Positions 1 to 10,837 of a stretch of DNA of 42,260 bases are shown here, piece after piece. This stretch comes from Pseudomonadota bacterium (GTDB lineage: Bacteria; Pseudomonadota; Gammaproteobacteria; Burkholderiales; Casimicrobiaceae): assembly GCA_021784125.1 (NCBI GenBank), contig JAJXTF010000002.1, forward strand, positions 1-42,260, written 5' to 3'. Within the stretch, counting starts at the first letter, position 1. Each line of letters begins with the position of its first letter. The notes beneath the pieces were generated by a model. The model made no database searches, was not told the DNA's origin, and was given only the letters and a program-made list of their open reading frames with translations. A program made the translations under genes and the position numbers.

Positions 1-28
1 GGTCCGGGACCGGGGCGCAGCCGGCGCG

Positions 29-760
29 TCACCCGAGCGCAGCGATGACCGCCAGCGCCGCCAGCGCCGCCGTCTCTGCCCGCAGCACGCGCGGGCCGAG
101 CTGCGCAGCGATCGCACCGCATGCGCGCGCCGTGCCGCTTTCCTCGCGTGTGAATCCGCCTTCCGGCCCGACGATGACCGTCCGCGGCGCGGAATCTCCG
201 ACGACGCGCGCGAGCGGCATCGATGCCTCGTGGTCCAGGATGACCATCGGCGCCCGCTGATCGTCCGCACCGGCGAGCCAATCCGACCACGCGACGACGG
301 GAGTGATCCGAGGCAGGCGATTGCGCCCGCATTGCTCGCAGGCCGCGATCGCGATCTGGCGCCAGTGGGCGACACGCCGCTGCGCTCGCTCGGGCGGGAG
401 GCCCTGGCTGCGCGCCGCCTGGACGGGGACGATCGCCGATGCGCCGAGCTCGACCGCCTTGCGCACGACGAAATCCATCATGTCGGCGGCGACGACGGCT
501 TGCACCAGGGCAAGCGGGCGCGTGAACTCGCGCTCGATGTCGACGAACCGCTCGACCTCTGCGACGACGCCGTGCCGGTCGATGTGGGTGATCGTCGCCG
601 CGTACTCGCCCCCGGTCCCGGTGAAGAGCGCGAGCGCATCGCCGCGGCGCATTCGCAACGCCTGCGCAGCGTGGCGCGCCGCGGCGGCAGGCAGCGAATA
701 CTCGCGACCCGCCTCCGGTAGAGCCTCGGTGTCGCCGACGAACAGCCGCGGCGTGAGCAT
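29..760 (-). CDS. rsmE: 16S rRNA (uracil(1498)-N(3))-methyltransferase
   Basis: Translation MLTPRLFVGDTEALPEAGREYSLP...VVAADMMDFVVRKAVELGASAIVPV...IVGPEGGFTREE...LGPRVLRAETAALAAL shows the RsmE/SPOUT motifs. The start is internal to the 370 aa ORF, with CAT at 758-760. Confidence 0.93.
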   Translation of the reverse strand: MLTPRLFVGDTEALPEAGREYSLPAAAARHAAQALRMRRGDALALFTGTGGEYAATITHIDRHGVVAEVERFVDIEREFTRPLALVQAVVAADMMDFVVRKAVELGASAIVPVQAARSQGLPPERAQRRVAHWRQIAIAACEQCGRNRLPRITPVVAWSDWLAGADDQRAPMVILDHEASMPLARVVGDSAPRTVIVGPEGGFTREESGTARACGAIAAQLGPRVLRAETAALAALAVIAALG

Positions 761-780
761 GCGCGAAGCTCCCGGTCCGG

Positions 781-1587
781 TCAGGCGGGCACCGCGGCCC
801 CGATGAAGCGCCGCAGCGCATCGAGCACGGCATCGGGCTGCTCGACCGTCATCGAATGCCCGCATCCGGGCAGGGTCGCGCTGCGCACGTCCTGCAGCGA
901 CTCGATCAACGCCTTCGCGGCGCGCGGCGGCGCCATCATGTCGCGCTCTCCCATCACCACCAGCGCGGGACAGCGGAGCGCCGCGGCGGCGGCGAGCCCG
1001 CCGGCGTAGCGATGACAGGCGAGGAGGTCGGTCGACAGCACGCCATCTTCGGTCCGCTCCATCAGTCGCATCGTGTTGCCGAGCATCCACATGCCGGGGT
1101 TGCGGTTGCCGCCGAGCTGGCTGCCCGGACCAAACGCCCATCCGTTGATCAGCTCATAGGCCACGTGATCGTTGCGCGCGGCCGCGGCGAGCAGGTCGTC
1201 GGAGACGGGCATCGGCACCGCAGGGCCGAGCAGCGCAATCTTCGCAACCGCCTGCGGGTGGCGGGCTGCGCATTCGAGCGCCGCCAGCGCCCCCAGCGAG
1301 TGGCCGACGAGGACGGCATCGCGCGCGCCCGATGCCGCGACGACGGCCGCGATCCAGTCGGCGAGCGCCGGAACGTCCGCGAGTGCGGGTCCCTCGGAGC
1401 GCCCATGGCCCGGGAGGTCGACCGCGAGGACGTTCCAGCCGTGCCACGCGAAATAGCGCGACTGCAGCGCGAACACGCCGTGGTCGTTGGCCGCACCGTG
1501 CACGAAAAGGACCGTCGCCTGCCCCGGGACCTGTGCCCGCGTGCCGGTGTAGGCGTAGACGCCCCTCCCTGCCACGCGAAGCTGCAT
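781..1587 (-). CDS. alpha/beta hydrolase
   Basis: MQLRVAGRGVYAYTGT...VLFVHGAANDHGVF...DLPGHGRS...VLVGHSLGALAALECA...GCGHSMTVEQP: alpha/beta hydrolase fold with GHSLG nucleophile elbow. ATG at 1587 overlaps the stop of the upstream gene. Confidence 0.88.
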   Translation of the reverse strand: MQLRVAGRGVYAYTGTRAQVPGQATVLFVHGAANDHGVFALQSRYFAWHGWNVLAVDLPGHGRSEGPALADVPALADWIAAVVAASGARDAVLVGHSLGALAALECAARHPQAVAKIALLGPAVPMPVSDDLLAAAARNDHVAYELINGWAFGPGSQLGGNRNPGMWMLGNTMRLMERTEDGVLSTDLLACHRYAGGLAAAAALRCPALVVMGERDMMAPPRAAKALIESLQDVRSATLPGCGHSMTVEQPDAVLDALRRFIGAAVPA

Positions 1588-2891
1588 CAGGCCTTGCCCG
1601 CCGCGTACAGCGCCCGCGACAGGTCCTCGATCAGGTCCGACGGATCCTCGAGGCCGATCGACAGCCGGATCGTCCCCTCGGTGATCCCCGCCCGCAGCAG
1701 GTCGTCGGCCGACATCCGGAAATGCGTCGTCGAGGCCGGGTGAATCACCAGCGATTTCGCATCGCCGACGTTCGCGAGATGGGAGAAAAGGCGCAGCGCC
1801 TCGATGAAGCGCCGCCCCTGCTCGCGCGTGCCCCGCAGGTCGAAGCTGAACACCGCGCCGCAGCCGCGTGGCAGCAGCTTCTGCGCGAGCGCGTGATCGG
1901 GATGGTCGGGCAGGCCGGGATAGCCCACGCCCGCGACCAGCGGCTGCTCGCGCAGGAAACCGACGATCGCCCGCGCGTTCTCGACGTGCCGCGCCATGCG
2001 CACCGGCAGCGTCTCGATGCCCTGCAGGATCTGGAACGCCGTCGTCGGCGCCATGCACGCACCGAAATCGCGGATGCCCTCGCGGCGCGCGCGCAGCAGG
2101 AATGCGGCGGTCGTCGATTCCTCGGCGAACACCATGTCGTGGAAGCCCGCGTAGGGCTCGGTCAGCGAAGGAAACTTGCTGCGGGCGACTGCGGCATTCC
2201 AGTCGAACGTGCCGGAGTCGACGAGGAGACCGCCGATGACCACGCCGTGGCCCGACAGGAACTTGGTCGCCGAATGGAACACCAGGTCGGCACCGTGCTC
2301 GAACGGCCGGATGAGCCAGGGCGTGGTGAACGTCGAATCGACCAGCAGCGGCAGGCCGTGCTCGTGCGCCAGCGCCGCCACCTGCGGAATGTCGAGCACC
2401 TCGAGCCGCGGATTGCCCAGCGTCTCGCCGAACAGCAGCCGCGTCGTCGGACGGATCGCCGCCCGCCAGGCGTCGATGTCGCGCGGATCGACGAACGTGG
2501 TCTCGATGCCGAAGCGCGGCAGCGTGTAGTCGAGCAGATTGTGCGAGCCGCCGTAGAGCGAGCGCGAGGCGACGATGTGCGAACCCGCCGACAGCAGCGT
2601 GACGATCGCGAGGTGAAGCGCCGCCTGGCCGCTCGCGGTCGCGATCGCGCCGGCGCCGCCTTCCAGCGCCGCGATGCGCTCCTCGAGCACGGCGCAGGTC
2701 GGATTCGCGATGCGCGAGTAGACGTAGCCGGCGCGCTCCATGTTGAACAGCGCTGCCGCATGGTCGGTGTCGGGGAAGACGAACGACGCCGTCTGGTAGA
2801 TCGGGGTCGCGCGCGCGCCGGTCACCGGATCGGGACGCGAGCCCGCGTGCAGCGACAGCGTGTCGAACCGGTGCGTCCGGGGTTTGGTCAT
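1587..2891 (-). CDS. O-acetyl/O-succinylhomoserine sulfhydrylase-type Cys/Met metabolism PLP-dependent enzyme
   Basis: MTKPRTHRFDTLSLHAGSRPDPVTGARATPIYQTASFVFPDTDHAAALFN...SATKFLSGHGVVIGG (PLP lysine)...SIGLEDPSDLIEDL. Typical Cys/Met PLP family; start MTKP at 2891. Confidence 0.9.
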   Translation of the reverse strand: MTKPRTHRFDTLSLHAGSRPDPVTGARATPIYQTASFVFPDTDHAAALFNMERAGYVYSRIANPTCAVLEERIAALEGGAGAIATASGQAALHLAIVTLLSAGSHIVASRSLYGGSHNLLDYTLPRFGIETTFVDPRDIDAWRAAIRPTTRLLFGETLGNPRLEVLDIPQVAALAHEHGLPLLVDSTFTTPWLIRPFEHGADLVFHSATKFLSGHGVVIGGLLVDSGTFDWNAAVARSKFPSLTEPYAGFHDMVFAEESTTAAFLLRARREGIRDFGACMAPTTAFQILQGIETLPVRMARHVENARAIVGFLREQPLVAGVGYPGLPDHPDHALAQKLLPRGCGAVFSFDLRGTREQGRRFIEALRLFSHLANVGDAKSLVIHPASTTHFRMSADDLLRAGITEGTIRLSIGLEDPSDLIEDLSRALYAAGKA

Positions 2892-2989
2892 CGCGCGCGC
2901 ATTGTCCGCTGTTCGTCTCGCCTCTGGCAAGGACCCGGGTGCTTCCCTCCACCGGCTACACTTCCGCTGCAGCGCCTCGGCAGCCCGAG

Positions 2990-3529
2990 ATGAACACCGT
3001 CAGCACGATCGGCCATTCGACGCACCCCCTGCCCGCGTTCATTGCGCTGCTCGCAGCGAACGGCGTCGACCTCGTCGTCGACGTGCGCACGATCCCGCGC
3101 TCGCGCCACAACCCGCAGTTCAATCGCGAATCGCTGCCGGAGGCCCTCGCCGCGGCCGCCATCGGCTACGTCCACATGCCCGGCCTCGGTGGGCTGCGGC
3201 ACCCGCTCGCGGATTCCCGGAACACCGGCTGGCGCAACCTGTCGTTCCGCGGCTACGCCGATTACATGCAGACGCCCGCGTTCGCCGCCGAGATTGCCCG
3301 CCTGGTCGACCACGCGGCGCAGCGGCACTGCGCGCTGATGTGCGCGGAGGCCGTTCCCTGGCGCTGCCACCGGTCGCTGATCGCCGATGCGCTGACGCTG
3401 CGCGGCATCCGCGTAGAGCACATCGTCGGCCCACGGCCGGCGTCCCTGCACAGGCTCACGCCGTTCGCGAAGGTCGACGGCCTGGCGATCACCTATCCTC
3501 CGCCTGCGGACGAATTGTTCGGTCGCTGA
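2990..3529 (+). CDS. DUF488 family protein
   Basis: MNTVSTIGHSTHPLPAFIALLAANGVDLVVDVRTIPRSRHNPQFN...CAEAVPWRCHRSLIADAL...VEHI: DUF488 signature motifs. Confidence 0.88.
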   Translation: MNTVSTIGHSTHPLPAFIALLAANGVDLVVDVRTIPRSRHNPQFNRESLPEALAAAAIGYVHMPGLGGLRHPLADSRNTGWRNLSFRGYADYMQTPAFAAEIARLVDHAAQRHCALMCAEAVPWRCHRSLIADALTLRGIRVEHIVGPRPASLHRLTPFAKVDGLAITYPPPADELFGR

Positions 3530-5076
3530 GGATCGTCCCGGCTTCGGGTCGCCGGATAGAGCGTGGCGAGGACCTCGCGGGTCACCTCGGCCAGCATCGC
3601 GGCGACCTGCGCGGCGATGCGATCGGGATCGCAACCGCCGGCGCGCTGCGCCCACGGTGGCGACGACGACAGGCGCGGGTGCCTGGCGATCGCGGCCGTG
3701 ACGACGTCGCGCCAGAGCGCGGGATGTTCACCCGCTGTCCACGCGCCGCGACCGCGCCCGTAGTGCGCAACCGCCAGGTAGCGCAGGATCGCGGCAGGAA
3801 CGAGCGCGGCGACGAAATCGTCACCCCAGCGCAGCGACGCTTCGGTGGTGCCGCGAACCAGGTTGAAACCGCGCGCGGCCCCGGCGGCGCCCAGCGCGCC
3901 GACGACCCCGCCGGCGAGCAGTCCCGCGCCGAAAGTGAGCCCGCCGGCGGCGAGGTCCGCGGCGAGCCCCGTCAGCGCGCCCGACAGGAAGCCTCCGACG
4001 ATCGCGGCCTTGCGCTCGTCAACGGGAGCCTCGGTGACGACGCTGTCCGCGAGTCGGGCGGTGACCACCGCCGCCGCCCGGCCCTGGAGCTGGTGGACCG
4101 CGATCAGCCGGTCGGTGCTCGCCCGGATGTCCGCGTCGAGGCGCTGCGCGAGCGCGGTCATCGCCGTCTTTGTCGCGCCTTCGCCGCCGCCGCCCCGGAT
4201 GCCGATGACCTTGCCCACCCCGCGCAACGATTCCCGGAAGCCCGCGACCGGCAGGTTCTCGCGATCGCAGGCGGCACGGCCGATCGGCTGCGCAATCGCG
4301 GCCATCGCCTCCTCGAACTGCAATTCGCGCGCTGCCGTCCAGGCGGACGCGAGGCGCGCGAAAGCCGCAGCCTTCGACACGGGCAGGGCATCGGCGACGA
4401 CCTGCAGCAGCATTCGTTCCTGCACCCAGCAGCGAGCGAAGGCGTCGAGCGTCACGACGCCGCGGATCATCGGCCGCGCGCCCAGCGCATCGCGCCAGCG
4501 TGCGACGTCCGCCGCCTCGTCGGCAGGGCTGCGCGGCGGCCCCGTCTGGTTGAGCAGCACGACGACGGGCTTGCCGATCCATTCGAGAATCCGGATCTCG
4601 GGCGCGAGGTAACCGGCGTCCTGCGGGCGCTCCGACGCGTTGACGAGGTAGAGCACCACGTCCGCGCACTCGCGCACGTTGCGCACCGCCTGCTGGCTCG
4701 ACCAGAACGGACGGTCGCGCCAGCGGTCCCAGGTCGCGGCGAGGAAACCCAGGATCGGGCTGTCCAGGTTGGCGAGCCGTCGCGCGAGCCTCGCGCTGTC
4801 GCCGAAGCCCGGCGTGTCCCAGAGCGAAAGCGTATCGCCGGTCGCGGTCTCGATCATCGGATGGCGTTCGGCCGCTGCCGTGACGTGCGCGGCATCGCGC
4901 ACTTCGCCGACGTCGCGTGCAAGCAGCGTGCGCGCGAGTGTCGTCTTGCCCGCATTGGTGTGCGACACCAGTGACAGCGCGACGTCCTGCGGCGCGCCGC
5001 CGCTCGCGCCCGCATCGAGCCCCGTGCGCGCGCCTAACCCCGCGTCGCCTGAGCCGTCTCGCCCGGGTTCGCTCAT
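3493..5076 (-). CDS. DUF3482-type GTPase with C-terminal glycine-rich hydrophobic segment
   Basis: LSLVSHTNAGKTTLARTLLARDVGEVRDAAHVT...LWDTPGFGDSARLARRL...VLLNQTG plus the hydrophobic segment GGFLSGALTGLAADLAAGGLTFGAGLLAGGVVGALGAAGAARG. Starts MSEPGRDG at 5076. Confidence 0.85.
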   Translation of the reverse strand: MSEPGRDGSGDAGLGARTGLDAGASGGAPQDVALSLVSHTNAGKTTLARTLLARDVGEVRDAAHVTAAAERHPMIETATGDTLSLWDTPGFGDSARLARRLANLDSPILGFLAATWDRWRDRPFWSSQQAVRNVRECADVVLYLVNASERPQDAGYLAPEIRILEWIGKPVVVLLNQTGPPRSPADEAADVARWRDALGARPMIRGVVTLDAFARCWVQERMLLQVVADALPVSKAAAFARLASAWTAARELQFEEAMAAIAQPIGRAACDRENLPVAGFRESLRGVGKVIGIRGGGGEGATKTAMTALAQRLDADIRASTDRLIAVHQLQGRAAAVVTARLADSVVTEAPVDERKAAIVGGFLSGALTGLAADLAAGGLTFGAGLLAGGVVGALGAAGAARGFNLVRGTTEASLRWGDDFVAALVPAAILRYLAVAHYGRGRGAWTAGEHPALWRDVVTAAIARHPRLSSSPPWAQRAGGCDPDRIAAQVAAMLAEVTREVLATLYPATRSRDDPQRPNNSSAGGG

Positions 5077-6518
5077 CGCGGTGCCCTTTCGAGCAGGTCG
5101 TTGAGCGACGCCGACGCCGTCGCGAGATCCGGGTGGGCGAGGGCCACGAACAGCGGCGACACGCCCCGTGCCTCGAGCACCTGTCGCCAGGCCGCCTCGC
5201 GCTCGGTGATGCGCCGGGGGACGTCGCGAAAGCGCAGGGCGAAATCGGAGGAATCGACGATCGCCATCACCGGCACGCCGGGGAAGCGCGCAGCGAGCTC
5301 GCGGACGATCGCGCCGTGGTTCTCGGCTTCCGGGGTGGCGGCCAGGCTGAACACGACGACGACCACGGCGGGCGCCGTGCGGGGCGCCGGCAGCGCGTCG
5401 TCGCCATAGCGGACGGCTGCCGACCATTCGAGGTCGACCGGCGATTCGAAAGCGCGCGCGAGCAGCGCCCGCAGACCCTCGGTTCCCGCCGCGGGGAGGT
5501 CGAAGCTGTAGGGAACGGCGTACACCTGTGCAGCGCCTTCGCGCCAGGCGCGGAGAATGCGCTGGTGGTACGGTGTGTCGAGTCGCAGTGGAAAGTTGCG
5601 CGACAGCTGGCGCGCGCCCGCCCACGCGATTGCCGCGAGCAGCAGTCGCGGAACGACGACGACGACCAGGATCGTTCCCGCGTAGAGATGGATCCAGCGC
5701 GCGGCATTCTCGCCCGGGCTCCCGGGGCCCAGTTCCCGCAGGACGTCGGCGCCGGGGACGGCGATGCCGGTCATCCACGTGCCCGGCGCCAGCACGAACT
5801 GCAGGATGCGCGCGACGTCGGCAGCGCCGAGGAACGTGCTTTCCCAGGCCGCGCGATACTCGAGGGCGATGCCGCGAAGGTAGAGCCCGCAGACCTCGCC
5901 CAGCGCCAGCGCGGCGGCGGCCGCGTGCAGGATGTACGTCGCGCGCCGCTGCCACAGCGGCGCCGCCAATCGCATCCAGTCGACGGTGAACGCGGCGACG
6001 GCGGTTGCCAGCGGACCCGACTGCGCGGCCTGCCTCCACGCACGCGGGACGGCCCCGAACAGGCGCGCCAACCTGCCCCGCAATCCCGCGCGGGGCGCTG
6101 CCCGCGACCCGCGGCGCGAGGCCACGATCCCGATGGCGAGGAGCAGGTAGACGGCGACGTTCCAGGCGAGCAGGACGAGCACCGGCGGCGCGAGCAGGTT
6201 GATCCGGTGTGCGTTGCCGATGTGCACGGCGACGATGCCGGCGACGAACGCGACGGCGACGGCTGCAGCGACGAGGCCCGGCCCGGCATGGCGACGCTCC
6301 CGAAGCAGCCGCAACCGCGGTTCGCGTGCGTCTAGGCCCGCCAGCGTCAGCGCCGCACGGCGACCCAGGTACGCGTCGACGCTCGCCCCCGCGCCCACCG
6401 CCTTGGCGGCCGCCTCCCCGACGGCGATGCGATCGGCATCGCGCAGGACCGTCCTTGCCGTATCGGCAGTTTCGATCGCCTGCACGAGGAGGACATCGCG
6501 GGCGCTGCATTCATCCAT
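5073..6518 (-). CDS. DUF2868-type multi-pass membrane protein
   Basis: MDECSARDVLLVQAIETADTARTVL...several hydrophobic segments (GLVAAAVAVAFVAGIVAVHI; LLAPPVLVLLAWNVAVYLLLAIGIVA). ATGA overlap with the downstream GTPase gene. Confidence 0.82.
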   Translation of the reverse strand: MDECSARDVLLVQAIETADTARTVLRDADRIAVGEAAAKAVGAGASVDAYLGRRAALTLAGLDAREPRLRLLRERRHAGPGLVAAAVAVAFVAGIVAVHIGNAHRINLLAPPVLVLLAWNVAVYLLLAIGIVASRRGSRAAPRAGLRGRLARLFGAVPRAWRQAAQSGPLATAVAAFTVDWMRLAAPLWQRRATYILHAAAAALALGEVCGLYLRGIALEYRAAWESTFLGAADVARILQFVLAPGTWMTGIAVPGADVLRELGPGSPGENAARWIHLYAGTILVVVVVPRLLLAAIAWAGARQLSRNFPLRLDTPYHQRILRAWREGAAQVYAVPYSFDLPAAGTEGLRALLARAFESPVDLEWSAAVRYGDDALPAPRTAPAVVVVVFSLAATPEAENHGAIVRELAARFPGVPVMAIVDSSDFALRFRDVPRRITEREAAWRQVLEARGVSPLFVALAHPDLATASASLNDLLERAPR

Positions 6519-6602
6519 GCGTGGTCGTGCTCGCGTCGAAAGGCTATGATTGGCAATCGGGTGCCGCCGCGGAATGCTACCAAGGTTGGACCGGATCGAC
6601 TC

Positions 6603-7754
6603 ATGGATCGCCACGATGCACCTTCCCCGCCGGTCAAGGGACGCGGCGCAACCTTCAATCCGGACAACCGTTTCCGCGACGAACGGCGCGAACCCTGCGA
6701 CGACGGCTGGGCGCGGGCGCCCGCCGCCGAGCCTGGCGAGGATGCGGCGGACCCGCCGGCGCCGAAGACCACCGTCACCGTCCAGCGCGCGCGCAGCATC
6801 ATCGCCCGCAACGATTCGCCCGACATCCCCTTCAGCCAGTCGATCAACCCCTACCAGGGCTGCGAGCACGGCTGCATCTACTGCTATGCGCGGCCGTCGC
6901 ACGCCTTCCTCGACCTGTCGCCGGGCATCGACTTCGAGACGCGGCTGTTCGCGAAGCCGGATGCCGCCGAGCTGCTGCGCGCCGAGCTCGCGAAGCCCGG
7001 GTATCGCTGCGACCCGATCGCACTGGGCGCCAACACCGACCCGTACCAGCCGATCGAACGCGAATGGAGGATCACGCGGTCGATCCTGGAGGTGCTCGCC
7101 GGTTGCGGGCATCCATTCACGATCGTCACCAAGTCGTCGCTCGTCGAGCGCGACATCGACCTGATCGCGCCGATGGCGGCGAGGCAGATGGCCCGGGTCT
7201 ACGTCTCGGTCACGACGCTCGACCGCGAGCTTGCGCGCAGGATGGAGCCGCGGGCAGCGGCACCCGGGCGCAGGCTGCAGACGGTCCGGGCGCTGGCCGA
7301 CGCCGGCATACCGGTAGGGGTGCTGACGGCGCCGATCATTCCGCAGCTCAACGACCGCGATCTCGAGGCGATCCTCGAGGCGGCGGCGGCGAGCGGCGCC
7401 ACTTCGGCGGGCTGGGTGCTTCTGCGGCTGCCGCTCGAAGTCGCGCCGCTGTTCCGCGAATGGCTGGATGCGCACTATCCGCAGCGTGCCGCGCACGTGA
7501 TGAGCGTGCTGCGCCAGATGCGTGGCGGTCGCGATTACCGGGCGGGATTCGGCGCGCGGATGCGCGGCGACGGCGCCTACTCGACGCTGATCGAGCGGCG
7601 TTTCGAACTCGCCTGCGCCCGGCTGGGTCTCGACCGCGGTCGCAATCAGGAAGGCCTCGACACGAGGCAGTTCAGGCCGCCCGCGGCGCCGGCGCGTTCC
7701 GCCGCGAGCCCGCGACCGACTGCAGGCACCAGGCAGCCGGACCTGTTCGACTGA
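6603..7754 (+). CDS. PA0069-family radical SAM protein
   Basis: MDRHDAPSPPVKGRGATFNPDNRF...NPYQGCEHGCIYCYARPSHAFLDLSPGIDFETRLF...: CxxxCxxC radical SAM motif in the family-typical context. Confidence 0.92.
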   Translation: MDRHDAPSPPVKGRGATFNPDNRFRDERREPCDDGWARAPAAEPGEDAADPPAPKTTVTVQRARSIIARNDSPDIPFSQSINPYQGCEHGCIYCYARPSHAFLDLSPGIDFETRLFAKPDAAELLRAELAKPGYRCDPIALGANTDPYQPIEREWRITRSILEVLAGCGHPFTIVTKSSLVERDIDLIAPMAARQMARVYVSVTTLDRELARRMEPRAAAPGRRLQTVRALADAGIPVGVLTAPIIPQLNDRDLEAILEAAAASGATSAGWVLLRLPLEVAPLFREWLDAHYPQRAAHVMSVLRQMRGGRDYRAGFGARMRGDGAYSTLIERRFELACARLGLDRGRNQEGLDTRQFRPPAAPARSAASPRPTAGTRQPDLFD

Positions 7755-7812
7755 GCAGGATCGGGCGACGGCAGCCACGGCAACGGATGCGATCGAACAG
7801 GGAGATTCAGCG

Positions 7813-8226
7813 ATGACCGGTGCGCGACATCTGGCGGCGTGGGTGGCCGCCGTCGTCTTCTTCGTCCTCGGTGCGATCTGGTACAGCGTGCTCGCGGGCC
7901 CGTGGTCGACGGCGATAGGCAAGACCTTCGACCAGATCACGCGCGAGCAGGGTGGCTCACCCCTGCCTTATGCGATCGGCTTCGCGGCAATCCTGCTGAT
8001 GTGCTACACGCTGTCCTGGCTGATCGAGCGCCTGCAGGCATCGACGTTCACCGGCGGCCTGCGGCTGGGCGCGACGATCGCCTTCGGCTTCATCGCCGCG
8101 ACGCTCGCGCTCAATTACGGCTTCGAATCGCGATCGGTAACCCTGTGGCTGATCAACGCCACCTACGTCGTGCTCGGGCTGGCGATCGCCGGTGCGATCA
8201 TCGGCGGCTGGAAGCGCCCCGCCTGA
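7813..8226 (+). CDS. DUF1761-like membrane protein
   Basis: MTGARHLAAWVAAVVFFVLGAIWYSVLAGPWSTAIGKT...: four hydrophobic segments and DUF1761-like architecture. Confidence 0.75.
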   Translation: MTGARHLAAWVAAVVFFVLGAIWYSVLAGPWSTAIGKTFDQITREQGGSPLPYAIGFAAILLMCYTLSWLIERLQASTFTGGLRLGATIAFGFIAATLALNYGFESRSVTLWLINATYVVLGLAIAGAIIGGWKRPA

Positions 8227-8248
8227 GCGGCTCCGCCCGGGATGTTCC

Positions 8249-8943
<695 letters not shown>

Positions 8944-8947
<4 letters not shown>

Positions 8948-10824
8948 TGATCGATGACTCCGTGCACGCCGCCGAGATAGGCCTCCTGCACCTGCGCATT
9001 GCTCTTGATCTCGTCCGGCGTTCCTTCGACCAGGACACGGCCTTCCTGCAGGACCGTGATGCGCTCCGCCAGGTTGAACAGCGCGTCCATGTCGTGGTCG
9101 ATGATGATCATGGTGCGCCCCTCGGCGATCGACTTGAGGAGCTTGACGGTTTCGACGCGCTCGCTCGGGCTCATGCCGGCGAGCGGTTCGTCGAGCAGCA
9201 GCAGGGTCGGCGATGACGCCAGCGCGAGGCCCACTTCGAGCCGCCGCTTTTCGCCGTAGGCGAGCTCCGACACCGGCGTATCGCGGCGCCCGACGAGGTT
9301 CACGAGCTCGAGCGTGTGATCGACCTGCTCGCGCAATCCGGGAATCTTCTGGAGGCTCCCCAGCATGTCGAGCTTGAACTTGCCGCGCAATTCGGCGAGC
9401 GCCGCGATGGTGACGTTCTCGCGCACCGTCAGGCGGTTGAAGAGCTGGTTGACCTGGTAGCTCTTGGTCAGCCCGAGCTGGCACACCTCGGTGACGGTCA
9501 TGCCGGTGATGTCGCGGCCCTCGAACACGATCTTGCCTGCCGAAGGCGGCACCTCGCAGGTCAGCATCTTGAAGAACGTGCTCTTGCCGGCCCCGTTCGG
9601 CCCGATGATGCCGCGCAGCTCGCCCGGGTTCACCGAGAAGTCGATGTCGGCGTTGGCGATCACGCCGCCGTAGTACTTGCTTAGGCCGGTCGCCTGCAGG
9701 ATCGGCCCGGTGAAACCCGACGCCGATCGGCTCCGCGCGGGCGCGGATTGCGCCGTGGCCGCGCCGCCAGCCCCGGGCCCGGGCGCGTCGTTCGCGGCGT
9801 CGAAGTCGAGCCCTGGGAGCGATGCGGGTTCTTCAGTCCCGGCCGGTCGCGCCTTGCCGCTGACGAAGTGGTACAGGTCCTTGATGCCGCCGATGATGCC
9901 GTGACGCAGGAAGCTGACGAGCAGTACGAACACCAGCCCCAGCGCCAGCTTCCAGGCGGCGCCGAGCCCGAGCGTCGACTGCAGGTAGTCCTGCAGGTAC
10001 AGCCAGATCGAGGCGCCCACCAGCGGGCCGAACAGCGTGCCGCGGCCGCCGATGGCGGTCAGGATCACCAGCTGACCCGAAGTGTCGAAGGTGAACGCCT
10101 CCGGCGGCATGAAGGCCTGCAGCACGCCGAGCAATCCACCCGCGAGCCCGGCATAGGCTGCGGCGATGACGAAGGCCGCCAGCTTGTAGCCGTGGATGTT
10201 GTGGCCGACGGCTGCTGCGCGCAGCGGGTTCTCGCGGATCGCGCTGAAGATGGCGCCGACCGGCGAGCGCACGATGCGCAGCGCGAGCACGATGCCGATG
10301 AAGTAGCACAGTGCGAGGAATGGATAGAGCGACCAGCCGGTGGTGAACCGAATGGTGGCGAAACCGAGGTAGAGGGTGGGCGTCGGTACACCGGGCAATC
10401 CGTTCTCGCCGCCGGTCCAGTGCGCCAGCGGATTGAACTCGACGAAGTAGAAGACTTCCGCGATCGCCACCGTGATCATGGCGAAGTAGATGCCGGTGCG
10501 CCGCAGCGCGAGCAGCCCGATCAGGTAGCCGACGGCCGCGGCGACGACCATGCCGATGATCAGGGCGAGCACGACGTAGGGGAACCCTGCCCGGGTCAGA
10601 AGATAGGCGGCGACGAATCCGCCGGTGCCGTAGAACGCGGACTGGCCGAACGAAAGGAGGCCGGTGTAGCCGAACAGGATGTCGAAGCCGATCCCGAACA
10701 GGCCCCAGACCAGGATGCGGTTGACGGTGTCGGGCGCAAATCCGAGGTGGGGCAGCACGAACGGCGCAGCGATCAGGCCGAGCGCCGTCAGCGCTTCGAT
10801 GAGGAAAGGACGTTGCTTCAGCAT
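8944..10824 (-). CDS. fused LivM-type permease / LivG-type ATP-binding protein
   Basis: A single 626 aa ORF. The N-terminus is a LivM permease (FGYTGLLSFGQSAFYGTGGFVAAYLL...GGRGTLFGPLVGA). An Ala/Pro/Gly-rich linker follows, then a LivG ATPase (IIGPNGAGKSTFFKMLTCEVPPSAGKI...LAYGEKRRLEVGLALASSPTLLLLDEP). Confidence 0.93.
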
Positions 10825-10837
10825 CGGACGCCTGCGT

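Noticed and set aside
1332-4974. Long plus-strand ORFs 1332-2993 and 2860-4974
   Set aside because: Shadow ORFs antisense to the MetY-like enzyme and DUF3482 GTPase, with His/Arg-rich compositions typical of reversed GC-rich genes.
5073-7940. 955 aa minus-strand ORF N-terminal extension beyond 6518
   Set aside because: The upstream part is antisense to the radical SAM gene. The recognisable DUF2868-like protein starts at 6518.
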